A stretch of DNA of 6,489 nucleotides, taken from contig DATKEK010000297.1 in the NCBI GenBank assembly GCA_035512195.1, positions 1-6,489 on the forward strand. Direction: 5' to 3'. Positions 1 through 6,286 of this stretch are shown one piece after another. The notes below the pieces were generated by a model. That model was given only the letters and a program-made list of their open reading frames with translations, ran no database searches and was not told the origin of the DNA. The stretch's first letter is position 1. Every line of letters begins with the position of its first letter. The position numbers and the translations under genes are program-made. The DNA comes from DATKEK01 sp035512195 (GTDB taxonomy: Bacteria; Pseudomonadota; Gammaproteobacteria; Burkholderiales; Eutrophovitaceae).

Positions 1-45
1 TTTGTCCGTCCATCACGCAATCGTCTACCCCTAGGAGAGTTAAAG

Positions 46-1458
46 ATGGCCTCACCAGCCGACGTAATCAAGCAGATCAAAGAAAACGACGTCAAATTCG
101 TCGACTTGCGGTTTACGGATACCCGCGGCAAGGAGCAGCACGTATCCGTGCCTGCCAAGCAGTTCGACGCCTCGAAGTTCGAGGACGGTCACGCTTTCGA
201 CGGGTCGTCCATCGCCGGCTGGAAAGGCATCCAAGCCTCGGACATGCTGCTGATGCCGGACGCGGACTCCGCGCGGATGGACCCGTTCACCGACGAGCCG
301 GTCCTGAATATCACCTGCGACGTGATCGAACCATCCGACGGCAAGGGCTACGATCGCGACCCCCGGTCCATCGCGAAGCGCGCCGAGGCCTACCTGAAGT
401 CAACCGGTCTTGCCGACACCGCATACTTCGGGCCTGAACCCGAATTCTTTGTATTCGACGGCGTTCAGTGGAATGTCTCGGCAAGCGGGAGCTTCGTGAA
501 GATCAGTTCCGAAGAAGCGCCGTGGTCGACCGGGCTTGACTTCGAGGGCGGCAACCTGGGTCACCGTGCCCCGGTAAAGGGCGGCTATTTTCCGGTGCCG
601 CCGGTCGATTCGCTGCAGGACCTGCGTAATGCAATGTGCCTGGCGCTGGAAGCGCAGGGCGTGGAAGTCGAGGTGCATCACCACGAGGTGGCTGCCGCCG
701 GCCAGAACGAGATCGGCACGAAGTTCAACAGCCTGGTCAAGCGCGCGGACTGGATGCAGATCCTCAAGTACACGGTGTGGAACGTCGCCGCATCGTACGG
801 CAAGACCGCGACGTTCATGCCCAAGCCGGTGGTCGGCGATAACGGGTCGGGCATGCACGTGCACCAGTCGCTGTGGAAGGGTGGCGAAAACCTGTTCGCA
901 GGCAATGGCTACTCCGGGCTGTCGGAGATGGCGCTGTTTTACATCGGCGGCATCATCAAGCACGCGCGCGCACTGAACGCGATTACCAATCCGGGCACCA
1001 ATTCCTACAAGCGCCTGGTACCGGGCTTCGAGGCGCCGATCAACCTCGCCTACTCGGCGCGCAACCGTTCGGCGGCGGTACGCATCCCGCACGTGGCCAG
1101 CCCCAAGGCGCGCCGCATCGAAGTGCGCTTCCCGGATCCGACTACCAACCCGTATCTCGCGTTCACCGCGATGATGATGGCGGGCCTCGACGGCATACAG
1201 AACAAGATTCATCCGGGCGATCCGATCGACAAGAACCTCTACGACCTGCCGCCGGAAGAGGCGGAGAAGGTGCCGCACGTCTGCGCCTCGCTGGACCAGG
1301 CGCTGGAGACGCTCGACAAGGGGCGAGCATTCCTGACCAAGGGCGGCGTATTCACCGACGACCTGATCGATGCCTACATCACGCTGAAGATGGAGGAAGT
1401 CACGCGCTTCCGCATGACCACGCATCCGGTCGAGTTCGACATGTACTACAGCTCCTGA
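46..1458 (+). CDS. glnA: Glutamine synthetase, type I (GSI-beta, adenylylation-regulated)
   Basis: Cytosolic enzyme that condenses glutamate and ammonia to glutamine using ATP, the entry point of nitrogen assimilation; the family forms dodecamers. At 470 residues it matches the usual 468-470 of this class. Seen in the protein: the DGSSIAGW loop with Asp52, the metal-binding FGPEPEFFVFD stretch near residues 127-137, the ATP/glutamate-site motif MHVHQS starting at Met270, the flap Glu329 in PGFEAPINL, and the C-terminal catalytic stretch. Tyr399 in NLYDLPPEE is the site modified by the adenylyltransferase GlnE in enterobacteria, so the enzyme is probably switched by adenylylation. The ATG at 46 follows AGGAG at 33-37 with eight bases between, and the N-terminus aligns with known GlnA. 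A terminator follows directly, and ntrB/ntrC lie downstream. The upstream promoter is outside the window. Confidence 0.99.
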   Translation: MASPADVIKQIKENDVKFVDLRFTDTRGKEQHVSVPAKQFDASKFEDGHAFDGSSIAGWKGIQASDMLLMPDADSARMDPFTDEPVLNITCDVIEPSDGKGYDRDPRSIAKRAEAYLKSTGLADTAYFGPEPEFFVFDGVQWNVSASGSFVKISSEEAPWSTGLDFEGGNLGHRAPVKGGYFPVPPVDSLQDLRNAMCLALEAQGVEVEVHHHEVAAAGQNEIGTKFNSLVKRADWMQILKYTVWNVAASYGKTATFMPKPVVGDNGSGMHVHQSLWKGGENLFAGNGYSGLSEMALFYIGGIIKHARALNAITNPGTNSYKRLVPGFEAPINLAYSARNRSAAVRIPHVASPKARRIEVRFPDPTTNPYLAFTAMMMAGLDGIQNKIHPGDPIDKNLYDLPPEEAEKVPHVCASLDQALETLDKGRAFLTKGGVFTDDLIDAYITLKMEEVTRFRMTTHPVEFDMYYSS

Positions 1459-1475
1459 GGGGCGGCCCCGCACCG

Positions 1476-1504
1476 AAAAAGGGCGGGCCTACCCGCCCTT
1501 TTTT
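1476..1504 (+). terminator. Rho-independent terminator of glnA
   Basis: Seven G/C pairs (GGGCGGG at 1481-1487 with CCCGCCC at 1492-1498) close a four-base loop (CCTA). The stem is extended by an A run at 1476-1480 facing a run of six T at 1499-1504. It starts 18 bases after the glnA stop. The flanking A and T runs could let it work in both directions, but the next gene on the right is also plus strand, so its role is to end or reduce glnA transcripts before the regulatory genes. Confidence 0.9.
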
Positions 1505-1540
1505 ATCCACGGCGCGCGCCTGCCGCGGAACCATTCCGGA

Positions 1541-1569
1541 TTGATCATCGCCAACAGCTGACTTAGACT
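1541..1569 (+). promoter_or_regulatory. Candidate sigma-70 promoter upstream of the DUF4124-glnL-glnG genes
   Basis: TTGATC (1541-1546) and TAGACT (1564-1569) are separated by exactly 17 bases; each hexamer matches the sigma-70 consensus at four of six positions. Transcription would start near 1576, leaving a leader of about 50 bases before the ATG at 1625. Its place right after the glnA terminator suits a separate promoter for the downstream genes, as known for glnLG in enterobacteria. Such matches occur by chance, so this is a prediction only. I saw no convincing sigma-54 (GG-N10-GC type) site here. Confidence 0.4.
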
Positions 1570-1624
1570 CCGGTGAACGAAGCCACATCCCCTGACAAGT
1601 GCCTTCCCCGGCACACCGCAACGG

Positions 1625-2110
1625 ATGATCCGTACGCCGAATCTCGCTTCATTTCTGCCCGCTCTCGCTTTCGCCTTCTGCGCCATGACCGCGCACGCGG
1701 ACGAGATCTGCCTTTACATCGACGAGGACGGTCACGTGACCTACTCGAATATTTCCAGCTCGCCCCCGAAAGGCACGCGCAAGGTGCGTTGCTTCAAGGA
1801 GGCCAAGCCCCAGCCGGCCGCGCCCGCACCGCCGGCTGCACGACCGCAGGAAACCTTTCCGCGGGTGGATGCCGATACCCAGCGCGGTCGCGACGCCGCG
1901 CGGCGCCGGATTCTCGAGCAGGAACTGGTAGCGGAGCAGCGCCGGCTGGAAGCCGCGCGAAAGACTCTGGAAGAACAGGAATCGGTTCGTCACGGTCACG
2001 AACAGAACTACCAGCGCTATCTCGACCGCGTGCAGCCGCACCGCGACGCGGTCAACAGCCACGAGCGCAATATCCAGGCGATCCAGCAGGAAATCTCCAA
2101 CCTGCGTTGA
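1625..2110 (+). CDS. Exported DUF4124-domain protein with C-terminal coiled coil, function unknown
   Basis: 161 residues. Residues 1-25 form a signal peptide: basic Arg3, a hydrophobic stretch at 7-22, and an AHA cleavage site before Asp26, so the mature protein should be periplasmic. Residues 26-57 resemble a DUF4124 domain (pattern Y-x-D-E-D-G-x-V-x-Y-S), with Cys29 and Cys56 placed to form a disulfide. A Pro/Ala-rich linker (about 62-85) leads into a charged helical region (about 87-161) with heptad-like Leu/Ile and many Glu, Gln and Arg, probably a coiled coil. The ribosome binding site is poor, but the ATG at 1625 is supported by the signal peptide it produces. A short hairpin (GTGCC/GGCAC, 1599-1614) lies just upstream. 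A DUF4124 gene between glnA and ntrB occurs in other gammaproteobacteria as far as I recall. No role is established; a link to nitrogen control is only positional. Confidence 0.85.
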   Translation: MIRTPNLASFLPALAFAFCAMTAHADEICLYIDEDGHVTYSNISSSPPKGTRKVRCFKEAKPQPAAPAPPAARPQETFPRVDADTQRGRDAARRRILEQELVAEQRRLEAARKTLEEQESVRHGHEQNYQRYLDRVQPHRDAVNSHERNIQAIQQEISNLR

Positions 2111-2116
2111 CCGATC

Positions 2117-2140
2117 GGCCGGCGGCAGCATACGCCGGCC
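2117..2140 (+). other. Hairpin between the DUF4124 gene and glnL
   Basis: GGCCGGCG (2117-2124) and CGCCGGCC (2133-2140) form a perfect 8-pair stem with an 8-base loop, beginning six bases after the DUF4124 stop codon. No T run follows, so it is not a standard intrinsic terminator. It could stabilise or punctuate a shared transcript (inference), or be chance in GC-rich DNA. Confidence 0.4.
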
Positions 2141-2203
2141 TGATGCCCATCATCCGAAGCCATCTCACGTTCACCGGCCGCGTGTGCCCGCCGGGGATCG
2201 GCG

Positions 2204-3271
2204 ATGCTTGACCAGGCCATGCCGGCGCTTTCCTTCCCAGGTCTGGACGCGCTGGCAACCGCGGTGTTTCTGCTCGACGCAGAGAGGGTGATCCGCTACG
2301 TCAATCCGGCAGCAGAGAATGTGTTCGCCATCAGCGCGAAGAATATCGTCGGCAATCCGCTCGAGCGCGTGTTCCCGGACACGAGCACACTTGGCGCAGC
2401 CATCAGCTACGCGCAAGACAACAACTGCAGCCATACCCAGCACGAACTGACGCTGCCGATATCGGACGACACCCGGCTGGAACTGTCCTGCACCGTGACG
2501 CCGGTCGAAATTCTCGAACTCGAGGGCTATCTGCTCGAGTTCAACCCGCTCAGCCAGCAGCTCAAGATCGCGCGCGAGGAGCGTCTTCTCGACCAGAGCG
2601 CCCGCAATCGCGAGCTGATCCGCAACCTGGCGCACGAGATAAAGAATCCGCTGGGTGCGCTGCGAGGCGCGGCTCAGCTGCTCGATAGGGAGCTCGATCG
2701 CGAGGAACTGCATGAGTACACGCATGTGATCATGAACGAGGCGGACCGGCTGCAGGCGCTGATGGACCGCCTGCTGACCCCGCACCGGCTGCCGCAGATC
2801 ATGCAGTTCAACATCCATGAAGCGGTCGAGAGGGTACGCAGCCTGATCCTCGCCGAGTTCCCGGAGGATCTCGTCATCTGGCGGGACTACGACATCAGCC
2901 TGCCACCGCTCACCGGCGACCGCGAGCAGATCATCCAGGCGCTGCTGAACATCGCACGCAACGCGGCCCAGGCGATGCAGGGCAAGGGCGCAATCACCCT
3001 GCGCACCCGCGTCGCCCGGCGCATCACGCTCACGCGCCGGCTCTATCCCCTGGCGATCGTCGTGCAGGTAATCGACAACGGTCCGGGAATTCCGGAAGAA
3101 CTCAAGGAAAGGATCTTCTTTCCGCTGGTATCCGGCCGCGAGGGCGGCAGCGGCCTGGGCCTGACGCTGGCGCAGACCTTCATCAGCCAGCACCACGGCA
3201 CGATAGAGCTCGAAAGCCGGCCAGGTTATACATGTTTCACCGTATTGCTTCCAGTTCAGGAGCAGAAATGA
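2204..3271 (+). CDS. glnL: Nitrogen regulation sensor histidine kinase NtrB (GlnL/NRII)
   Basis: Cytosolic two-component sensor that phosphorylates NtrC under nitrogen limitation and, when bound by the PII protein, promotes its dephosphorylation. The 355 residues compare with about 349 in E. coli. Seen: a PAS domain around residues 10-115 (VFLLDAERVIRYVNPAAENVF region), the H-box NLAHEIKNPLGALRGAAQLL with phospho-acceptor His144, and an ATPase domain with the N-box Asn253 in NIARNAAQAM, G1 motif DNGPGIP at Asp291, and G2 motif GGSGLGL from Gly314. No membrane segment is present, as expected. The DYD-SLP and SGREGGSGLGL segments are characteristic of NtrB rather than other kinases. ATG 2204 has a moderate GGGG-type site at 2193-2196; ATG 2219 is an alternative five codons in. 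It lies 93 bases after the DUF4124 gene and 57 bases before glnG, consistent with cotranscription. Confidence 0.97.
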   Translation: MLDQAMPALSFPGLDALATAVFLLDAERVIRYVNPAAENVFAISAKNIVGNPLERVFPDTSTLGAAISYAQDNNCSHTQHELTLPISDDTRLELSCTVTPVEILELEGYLLEFNPLSQQLKIAREERLLDQSARNRELIRNLAHEIKNPLGALRGAAQLLDRELDREELHEYTHVIMNEADRLQALMDRLLTPHRLPQIMQFNIHEAVERVRSLILAEFPEDLVIWRDYDISLPPLTGDREQIIQALLNIARNAAQAMQGKGAITLRTRVARRITLTRRLYPLAIVVQVIDNGPGIPEELKERIFFPLVSGREGGSGLGLTLAQTFISQHHGTIELESRPGYTCFTVLLPVQEQK

Positions 3272-3328
3272 TAGTGCATGCCCGGTACCAGAAAGAAATA
3301 GTTGAACCATCCACCGTGTGGTAATGCC

Positions 3329-4732
3329 ATGAAATCAGTCTGGATCATCGATGACGACCGTTCGATACGCTGGGTATTCGAGAAAGCACTTGCCCGCGAG
3401 GACATCCCGTTCAAGGTGTTCGGTTCCGCGCAGGAAGCGCTTGCCGCATTGGACACGTCATTGCCACAGGTGGTGGTGAGCGACATCCGCATGCCGGGCG
3501 GCTCCGGGCTGGATCTGCTGGAGAAGCTGAAGGAACGGCACCCGAATCTGCCGGTCATCATCATGACCGCGTACTCGGATCTGGAAAGCGCGGTTGCCGC
3601 ATTCCAGGGCGGCGCATTCGAGTATCTGCCGAAACCCTTCGACGTAGACCACGCGATCGATCTGATCCGGCGTGCCGTGGACGAGAGCCTGCGGCAGGAC
3701 GAGGTCGCCGAAGCGCCGGTCGAATCCCCGGAGATCCTGGGCCAGGCATCGTCCATGCAGGAGGTGTTTCGCGCAATCGGCCGCTTGACCCAGTCGCACG
3801 CCACGGTGTTGATCAATGGCGAGTCGGGCACCGGCAAGGAACTGGTGGCACGCGCACTGCACCGTCACAGCCCACGCGCAGCCAAGCCGTTCGTCGCAAT
3901 CAATACCGCAGCCATTCCGCGGGACCTGCTCGAGTCGGAGCTGTTCGGTCACGAACGCGGCGCGTTCACCGGCGCGCAGGCGATGCGTCGCGGGCGCTTC
4001 GAACAGGCAGAGGGCGGAACGCTGTTTCTGGACGAGATCGGCGACATGCCGCAGGAACTGCAAACGAGGCTGCTGCGCGTGCTTTCAGACGGGCACTTCT
4101 ACCGGGTGGGCGGCCATCAGCCGATCAAGGCAAACGTCCGCATCATCGCCGCCACCCACCAGGACCTGGAGTCGCGTGTCAAACAGGGGCTGTTCCGCGA
4201 CGATCTGTTCCACCGGCTGAACGTCATCCGCTTGCGGCTGCCGTCGCTTCGCGAACGGCGCGAGGATATTCCGCTGCTGGCGAAGTACTTTCTTCAGCGC
4301 AGCGCGCGCGATCTCGCGGTCGAACCAAAGCGCCTCACCGAAAGTGCGCTCAAGTACCTGACCTCGCTGGACTGGCCTGGCAACGTGCGCCAGCTGGAAA
4401 ACCTGTGCCACTGGCTGACGGTGATGGCGCCCGGTATGAACGTCGACGTCAAGGACCTGCCGCCGGAGATCCGCGAAGGGCAACAGCCCGTCGCCGAGCA
4501 GAGCTGGGTGTCCGCGCTGGAACACGAGGCCGAAACCCGGCTGAAGCGCGGCGAGAGCGGAATACTCGACGAACTCTCGCAGCGGTTCGAACGCGCACTG
4601 ATCCTGCGTGCGCTGGCCCACACCGGCGGCCGCCGCATCGAGGCCTCGCAACTCCTCGGCATGGGCCGCAACACCCTTACCCGCAAAATCCAGGAACTCG
4701 GCCTCGAGGAGGAGTTACAACGGGAGAAGTAG
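3329..4732 (+). CDS. glnG: Nitrogen regulation response regulator NtrC (GlnG/NRI), sigma-54 activator
   Basis: Transcription factor that, once phosphorylated by NtrB, oligomerises and uses ATP to open sigma-54 promoters of nitrogen genes including glnA. 467 residues, close to 469 in E. coli. Receiver domain (1-120): acidic pocket Asp8-Asp10, phospho-acceptor Asp52 in VSDIRMPG, Thr80 and Lys102. AAA+ domain (about 140-380): Walker A GESGTGKE at 164-171, the sigma-54-contacting GAFTGA loop at 211-216, Walker B TLFLDE ending in Asp235-Glu236, and the FRDDLFHR segment with Arg290 and Arg296. A Fis-type helix-turn-helix occupies about 420-460. All key residues are intact. I chose ATG 3329 because homologues begin a few residues before the VWIIDDD strand; an in-frame TTG at 3302 would add nine residues without family support. 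The Shine-Dalgarno signal is weak, so coupling to glnL is possible. Confidence 0.97.
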   Translation: MKSVWIIDDDRSIRWVFEKALAREDIPFKVFGSAQEALAALDTSLPQVVVSDIRMPGGSGLDLLEKLKERHPNLPVIIMTAYSDLESAVAAFQGGAFEYLPKPFDVDHAIDLIRRAVDESLRQDEVAEAPVESPEILGQASSMQEVFRAIGRLTQSHATVLINGESGTGKELVARALHRHSPRAAKPFVAINTAAIPRDLLESELFGHERGAFTGAQAMRRGRFEQAEGGTLFLDEIGDMPQELQTRLLRVLSDGHFYRVGGHQPIKANVRIIAATHQDLESRVKQGLFRDDLFHRLNVIRLRLPSLRERREDIPLLAKYFLQRSARDLAVEPKRLTESALKYLTSLDWPGNVRQLENLCHWLTVMAPGMNVDVKDLPPEIREGQQPVAEQSWVSALEHEAETRLKRGESGILDELSQRFERALILRALAHTGGRRIEASQLLGMGRNTLTRKIQELGLEEELQREK

Positions 4733-4783
4733 CGCGCCCTAGAATGCTCGCTGCAGAGAAAACTTCAAGACAAGATTCATTTC

Positions 4784-4858
4784 ACCACCAAGGCACCAAG
4801 ACACCAAGAAGATCGAGATCTGTTCCGTCTTTTCTTGTTGCCTTGGTGCCTTGGTGGT
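4784..4858. repeat. Imperfect inverted repeat built on tandem CACCAAGR octamers
   Basis: The left arm (4784-4810) and right arm (4832-4858) pair over 27 positions with only two mismatches (4801/4841 and 4804/4838); the outermost 17 pair perfectly. The loop is about 21 bases. The left arm contains three consecutive 8-mers (CACCAAGG, CACCAAGA, CACCAAGA at 4786-4809). The right arm mirrors them as two perfect CCTTGGTG units (4841-4856) and one degenerate unit (4833-4840). It lies between the convergent ends of glnG and xthA, 51 bases past the glnG stop. Similar CACCAAG or CACAAAG repeat elements recur in many environmental bacterial genomes, as I recall, but I know no established name or function. 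As RNA it would fold into a long hairpin from either strand, so it might act as a bidirectional barrier to transcription or RNA decay; it lacks a T tract directly after the stem. Confidence 0.85.
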
Positions 4859-4908
4859 TGATCGCTGTGTGGTTACGTTTTTACCTACGGCCAGCGTGTC
4901 CGCGCGCC

Positions 4909-5670
4909 TCAAAGCTCGGCGATAACGGGCGCGTGGTCCGAGGGGCGTTCGGCTTTGCGTTGTTCGATGTCGATCACCACCGACTTGCACTGTTTTGCCA
5001 GCGGTTCGGACAGCAGGATGTGGTCGATGCGCAGGCCCATCTTGCGTCGGAAGGCGTTCATGCGGTAATCCCACCAGGTAAAAGATTTCTCGGGCTGGTC
5101 GAACAGACGGAAGGCGTCCGTCAACCCCAGATCGAGCAACCGGCGGAAAGCCGCGCGCTCCGGCTCGCTGAACAACACCTGCCCTTCCCACGCCTTGGGG
5201 TCGTGCACATCGCGCTCGTCCGGCGCGATGTTGAAATCGCCAAGCACCGCAAGCTTCTCGTGGCGGCCCAGTTCGTCGCCGAGCCACCTGGTCGCGGCCT
5301 CAAGCCAGCGCAGCTTGTACTGGTACTTGTCGGAATCGACGCTCTGGCCGTTGGGAACGTAGACGCAGACGATGCGCATGTCGCGAAGCGTGGCAGCGAT
5401 CACGCGTTTCTGATCGTCCTCGAAACCCGGAACGCCGGCAATCACGTCGGTGAGCGGCTCGCGCGAAAGTATTGCAACGCCGTTATAGGTCTTCTGGCCG
5501 GCATACGCCGCATGGAAACCGATGTCGCGCAGGCTCTGCGCCGGAAAGTTCGCGTTCTCGAGCTTGGTTTCCTGCAGGCAAACCGCGTCGGGCAGTTGCC
5601 GCGCCGCCCAATCGACCAGTTGCGGCAGTCTGACTTTCAGCGAATTGACATTCCACGCGGCGAGCTTCAC
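4909..5670 (-). CDS. xthA: Exodeoxyribonuclease III (ExoIII/AP endonuclease family)
   Basis: DNA repair enzyme that cuts at abasic sites and removes 3' blocking groups or nucleotides in base excision repair; Mg-dependent and cytosolic. 253 residues, slightly shorter than E. coli ExoIII (268). Catalytic residues of the family are visible: Asn7 in WNVNS, Glu34 in LQETK, Tyr104 in YVPNG, Asp145 and Asn147 in GDFNIAP, and the C-terminal SDHAPV with Asp245-His246. This intact set argues against the related but catalytically dead regulator Crc of pseudomonads. The GTG start at 5670 gives MKLAAWNVNS, which aligns with family N-termini; the open frame continues upstream to 5811, but that extension is low-complexity, Arg/Gly-rich and overlaps the glutaredoxin gene. 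The start codon overlaps that gene's stop (GTGA), so translational coupling is likely. The gene runs convergently toward glnG. Confidence 0.95.
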   Translation of the reverse strand: MKLAAWNVNSLKVRLPQLVDWAARQLPDAVCLQETKLENANFPAQSLRDIGFHAAYAGQKTYNGVAILSREPLTDVIAGVPGFEDDQKRVIAATLRDMRIVCVYVPNGQSVDSDKYQYKLRWLEAATRWLGDELGRHEKLAVLGDFNIAPDERDVHDPKAWEGQVLFSEPERAAFRRLLDLGLTDAFRLFDQPEKSFTWWDYRMNAFRRKMGLRIDHILLSEPLAKQCKSVVIDIEQRKAERPSDHAPVIAEL

Positions 5671-6239
5671 TCGTCCGCCGCATCCGGTTCGGCTTCGAGT
5701 TCCTCCGCTGGCTCCTCCACAGGCGGCGGAGCGGGTGGCGCCGGCCGTCGTGGCTGCACCTCGACCAGGGCGGTGCGCGGATAGCCGGCGGCGTCGAGCG
5801 CGGTGTTCCACTGTCCAGGCTCAAAGCCACGCAGCACCTGCCTGCCAACGCGAAGCACCGGCACCACGACATTGCCGCCGGTGAGGGTTCTGATCTCTTC
5901 CTGTGTAGCAGACTGCGCCGCATCCATTTCTGTATGCGGAACGCCGCGCGTAAGCAGGAACTGGCGGGCATCCGCGCATGCGGCGCCGCAATCGCTCACG
6001 AAATGGGTCACGGGAAAGTTGTCGACCGCCCGCTGCAACTCGAAAGGCAATTGCGACTGTCCGGCGGGCGCGCCCGACACGGTCCTCTCCTCAACCTCAC
6101 GCGCATCGGCAGGCGGAGGCTGGTCGCTGTAGTGCACCCTGCCTTCGGAATCCACCCATTTGTAGAGCTGTTCTGCCTGCAATGCAATTGCAAACAACGA
6201 CAAGGCACCCAGCAGCAGGATTTTCCCGGCACGCATCAT
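5667..6239 (-). CDS. Exported DUF4124-glutaredoxin fusion protein
   Basis: 190 residues. A signal peptide (1-22: Arg3/Lys6, then a hydrophobic core, cleavage after LQA) predicts export to the periplasm. A DUF4124 domain follows at about 23-55 (LYKWVDSEGRVHYSDQPP, the typical pattern). Residues about 75-153 are glutaredoxin-like: a beta strand FPVTHFV, a Cys84-x3-Cys88 motif in place of the classic CPYC, a helix, the GVP turn, then the cis-Pro127 loop (VVVPVL) and a GF motif at 138-139. The tail (about 159-190) is Pro- and Glu-rich and acidic, probably disordered. A thiol-disulfide role is plausible by fold, but substrate and activity are unknown. ATG 6239 is preferred over the adjacent ATG 6236 because the GGGGAG site at 6247-6252 is seven bases away. 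It lies 47 bases after prlC and overlaps xthA by four, suggesting one operon. Confidence 0.88.
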   Translation of the reverse strand: MMRAGKILLLGALSLFAIALQAEQLYKWVDSEGRVHYSDQPPPADAREVEERTVSGAPAGQSQLPFELQRAVDNFPVTHFVSDCGAACADARQFLLTRGVPHTEMDAAQSATQEEIRTLTGGNVVVPVLRVGRQVLRGFEPGQWNTALDAAGYPRTALVEVQPRRPAPPAPPPVEEPAEELEAEPDAADE

Positions 6240-6245
6240 CGATCG

Positions 6246-6252
6246 TCTCCCC
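6246..6252 (-). promoter_or_regulatory. Ribosome binding site of the DUF4124-glutaredoxin gene
   Basis: On the minus strand GGGGAGA (6252 down to 6246) stands just ahead of the ATG at 6239, with optimal spacing. It is one of the best Shine-Dalgarno matches in the window and supports the first of two adjacent ATG codons as the start. Confidence 0.7.
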
Positions 6253-6286
6253 GTCGTACGCGTGAATGATTGTGAATACGTTCCGG

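Noticed and set aside
1..45. glnA promoter or NtrC/sigma-54 sites in the leader
   Set aside because: Only 45 bases are present; apart from the ribosome binding site I found no GG-N10-GC element or paired NtrC half-sites.
400..1473. Long open frame antisense to glnA (357 codons)
   Set aside because: Its protein is Arg/His/Val-rich without recognisable domains and lies wholly over a certain gene; high GC content commonly opens such frames.
1511..1520. Ten-base palindrome GGCGCGCGCC as an operator
   Set aside because: Such GC-only palindromes are expected by chance in this DNA, and nothing else marks it as a regulator site.
2171..3310. Long open frame antisense to glnL (379 codons)
   Set aside because: It mirrors the kinase gene, has no family resemblance, and the plus strand carries all kinase motifs.
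4786..4809. Tandem 8-mers as a CRISPR or other array
   Set aside because: The units are directly adjacent with no spacers and only three copies, and they are mirrored in an inverted arm.
4784..4858. NtrC binding sites, because GCACC and GGTGC half-site-like words occur in the repeat
   Set aside because: The half-sites are not arranged at the short spacing of NtrC operators, and the element lies between convergent gene ends with no promoter to serve.
4739..5287. Minus-strand open frame of 182 codons crossing the repeat and the xthA 3' end
   Set aside because: It runs in another frame over the clear xthA gene and through the inverted repeat, with low-complexity Arg/Ala-rich sequence.
4909..5670. 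Crc-type catabolite repression protein
   Set aside because: Crc shares the fold but lacks catalytic residues; here Asn7, Glu34, Tyr104, Asp145, Asn147 and the SDH motif are all present.
5671..5811. N-terminal extension of xthA up to an upstream start at 5811
   Set aside because: The added residues are Arg/Gly/Ala-rich low complexity, unlike any ExoIII N-terminus, and would overlap the glutaredoxin-fusion gene by over 140 bases.
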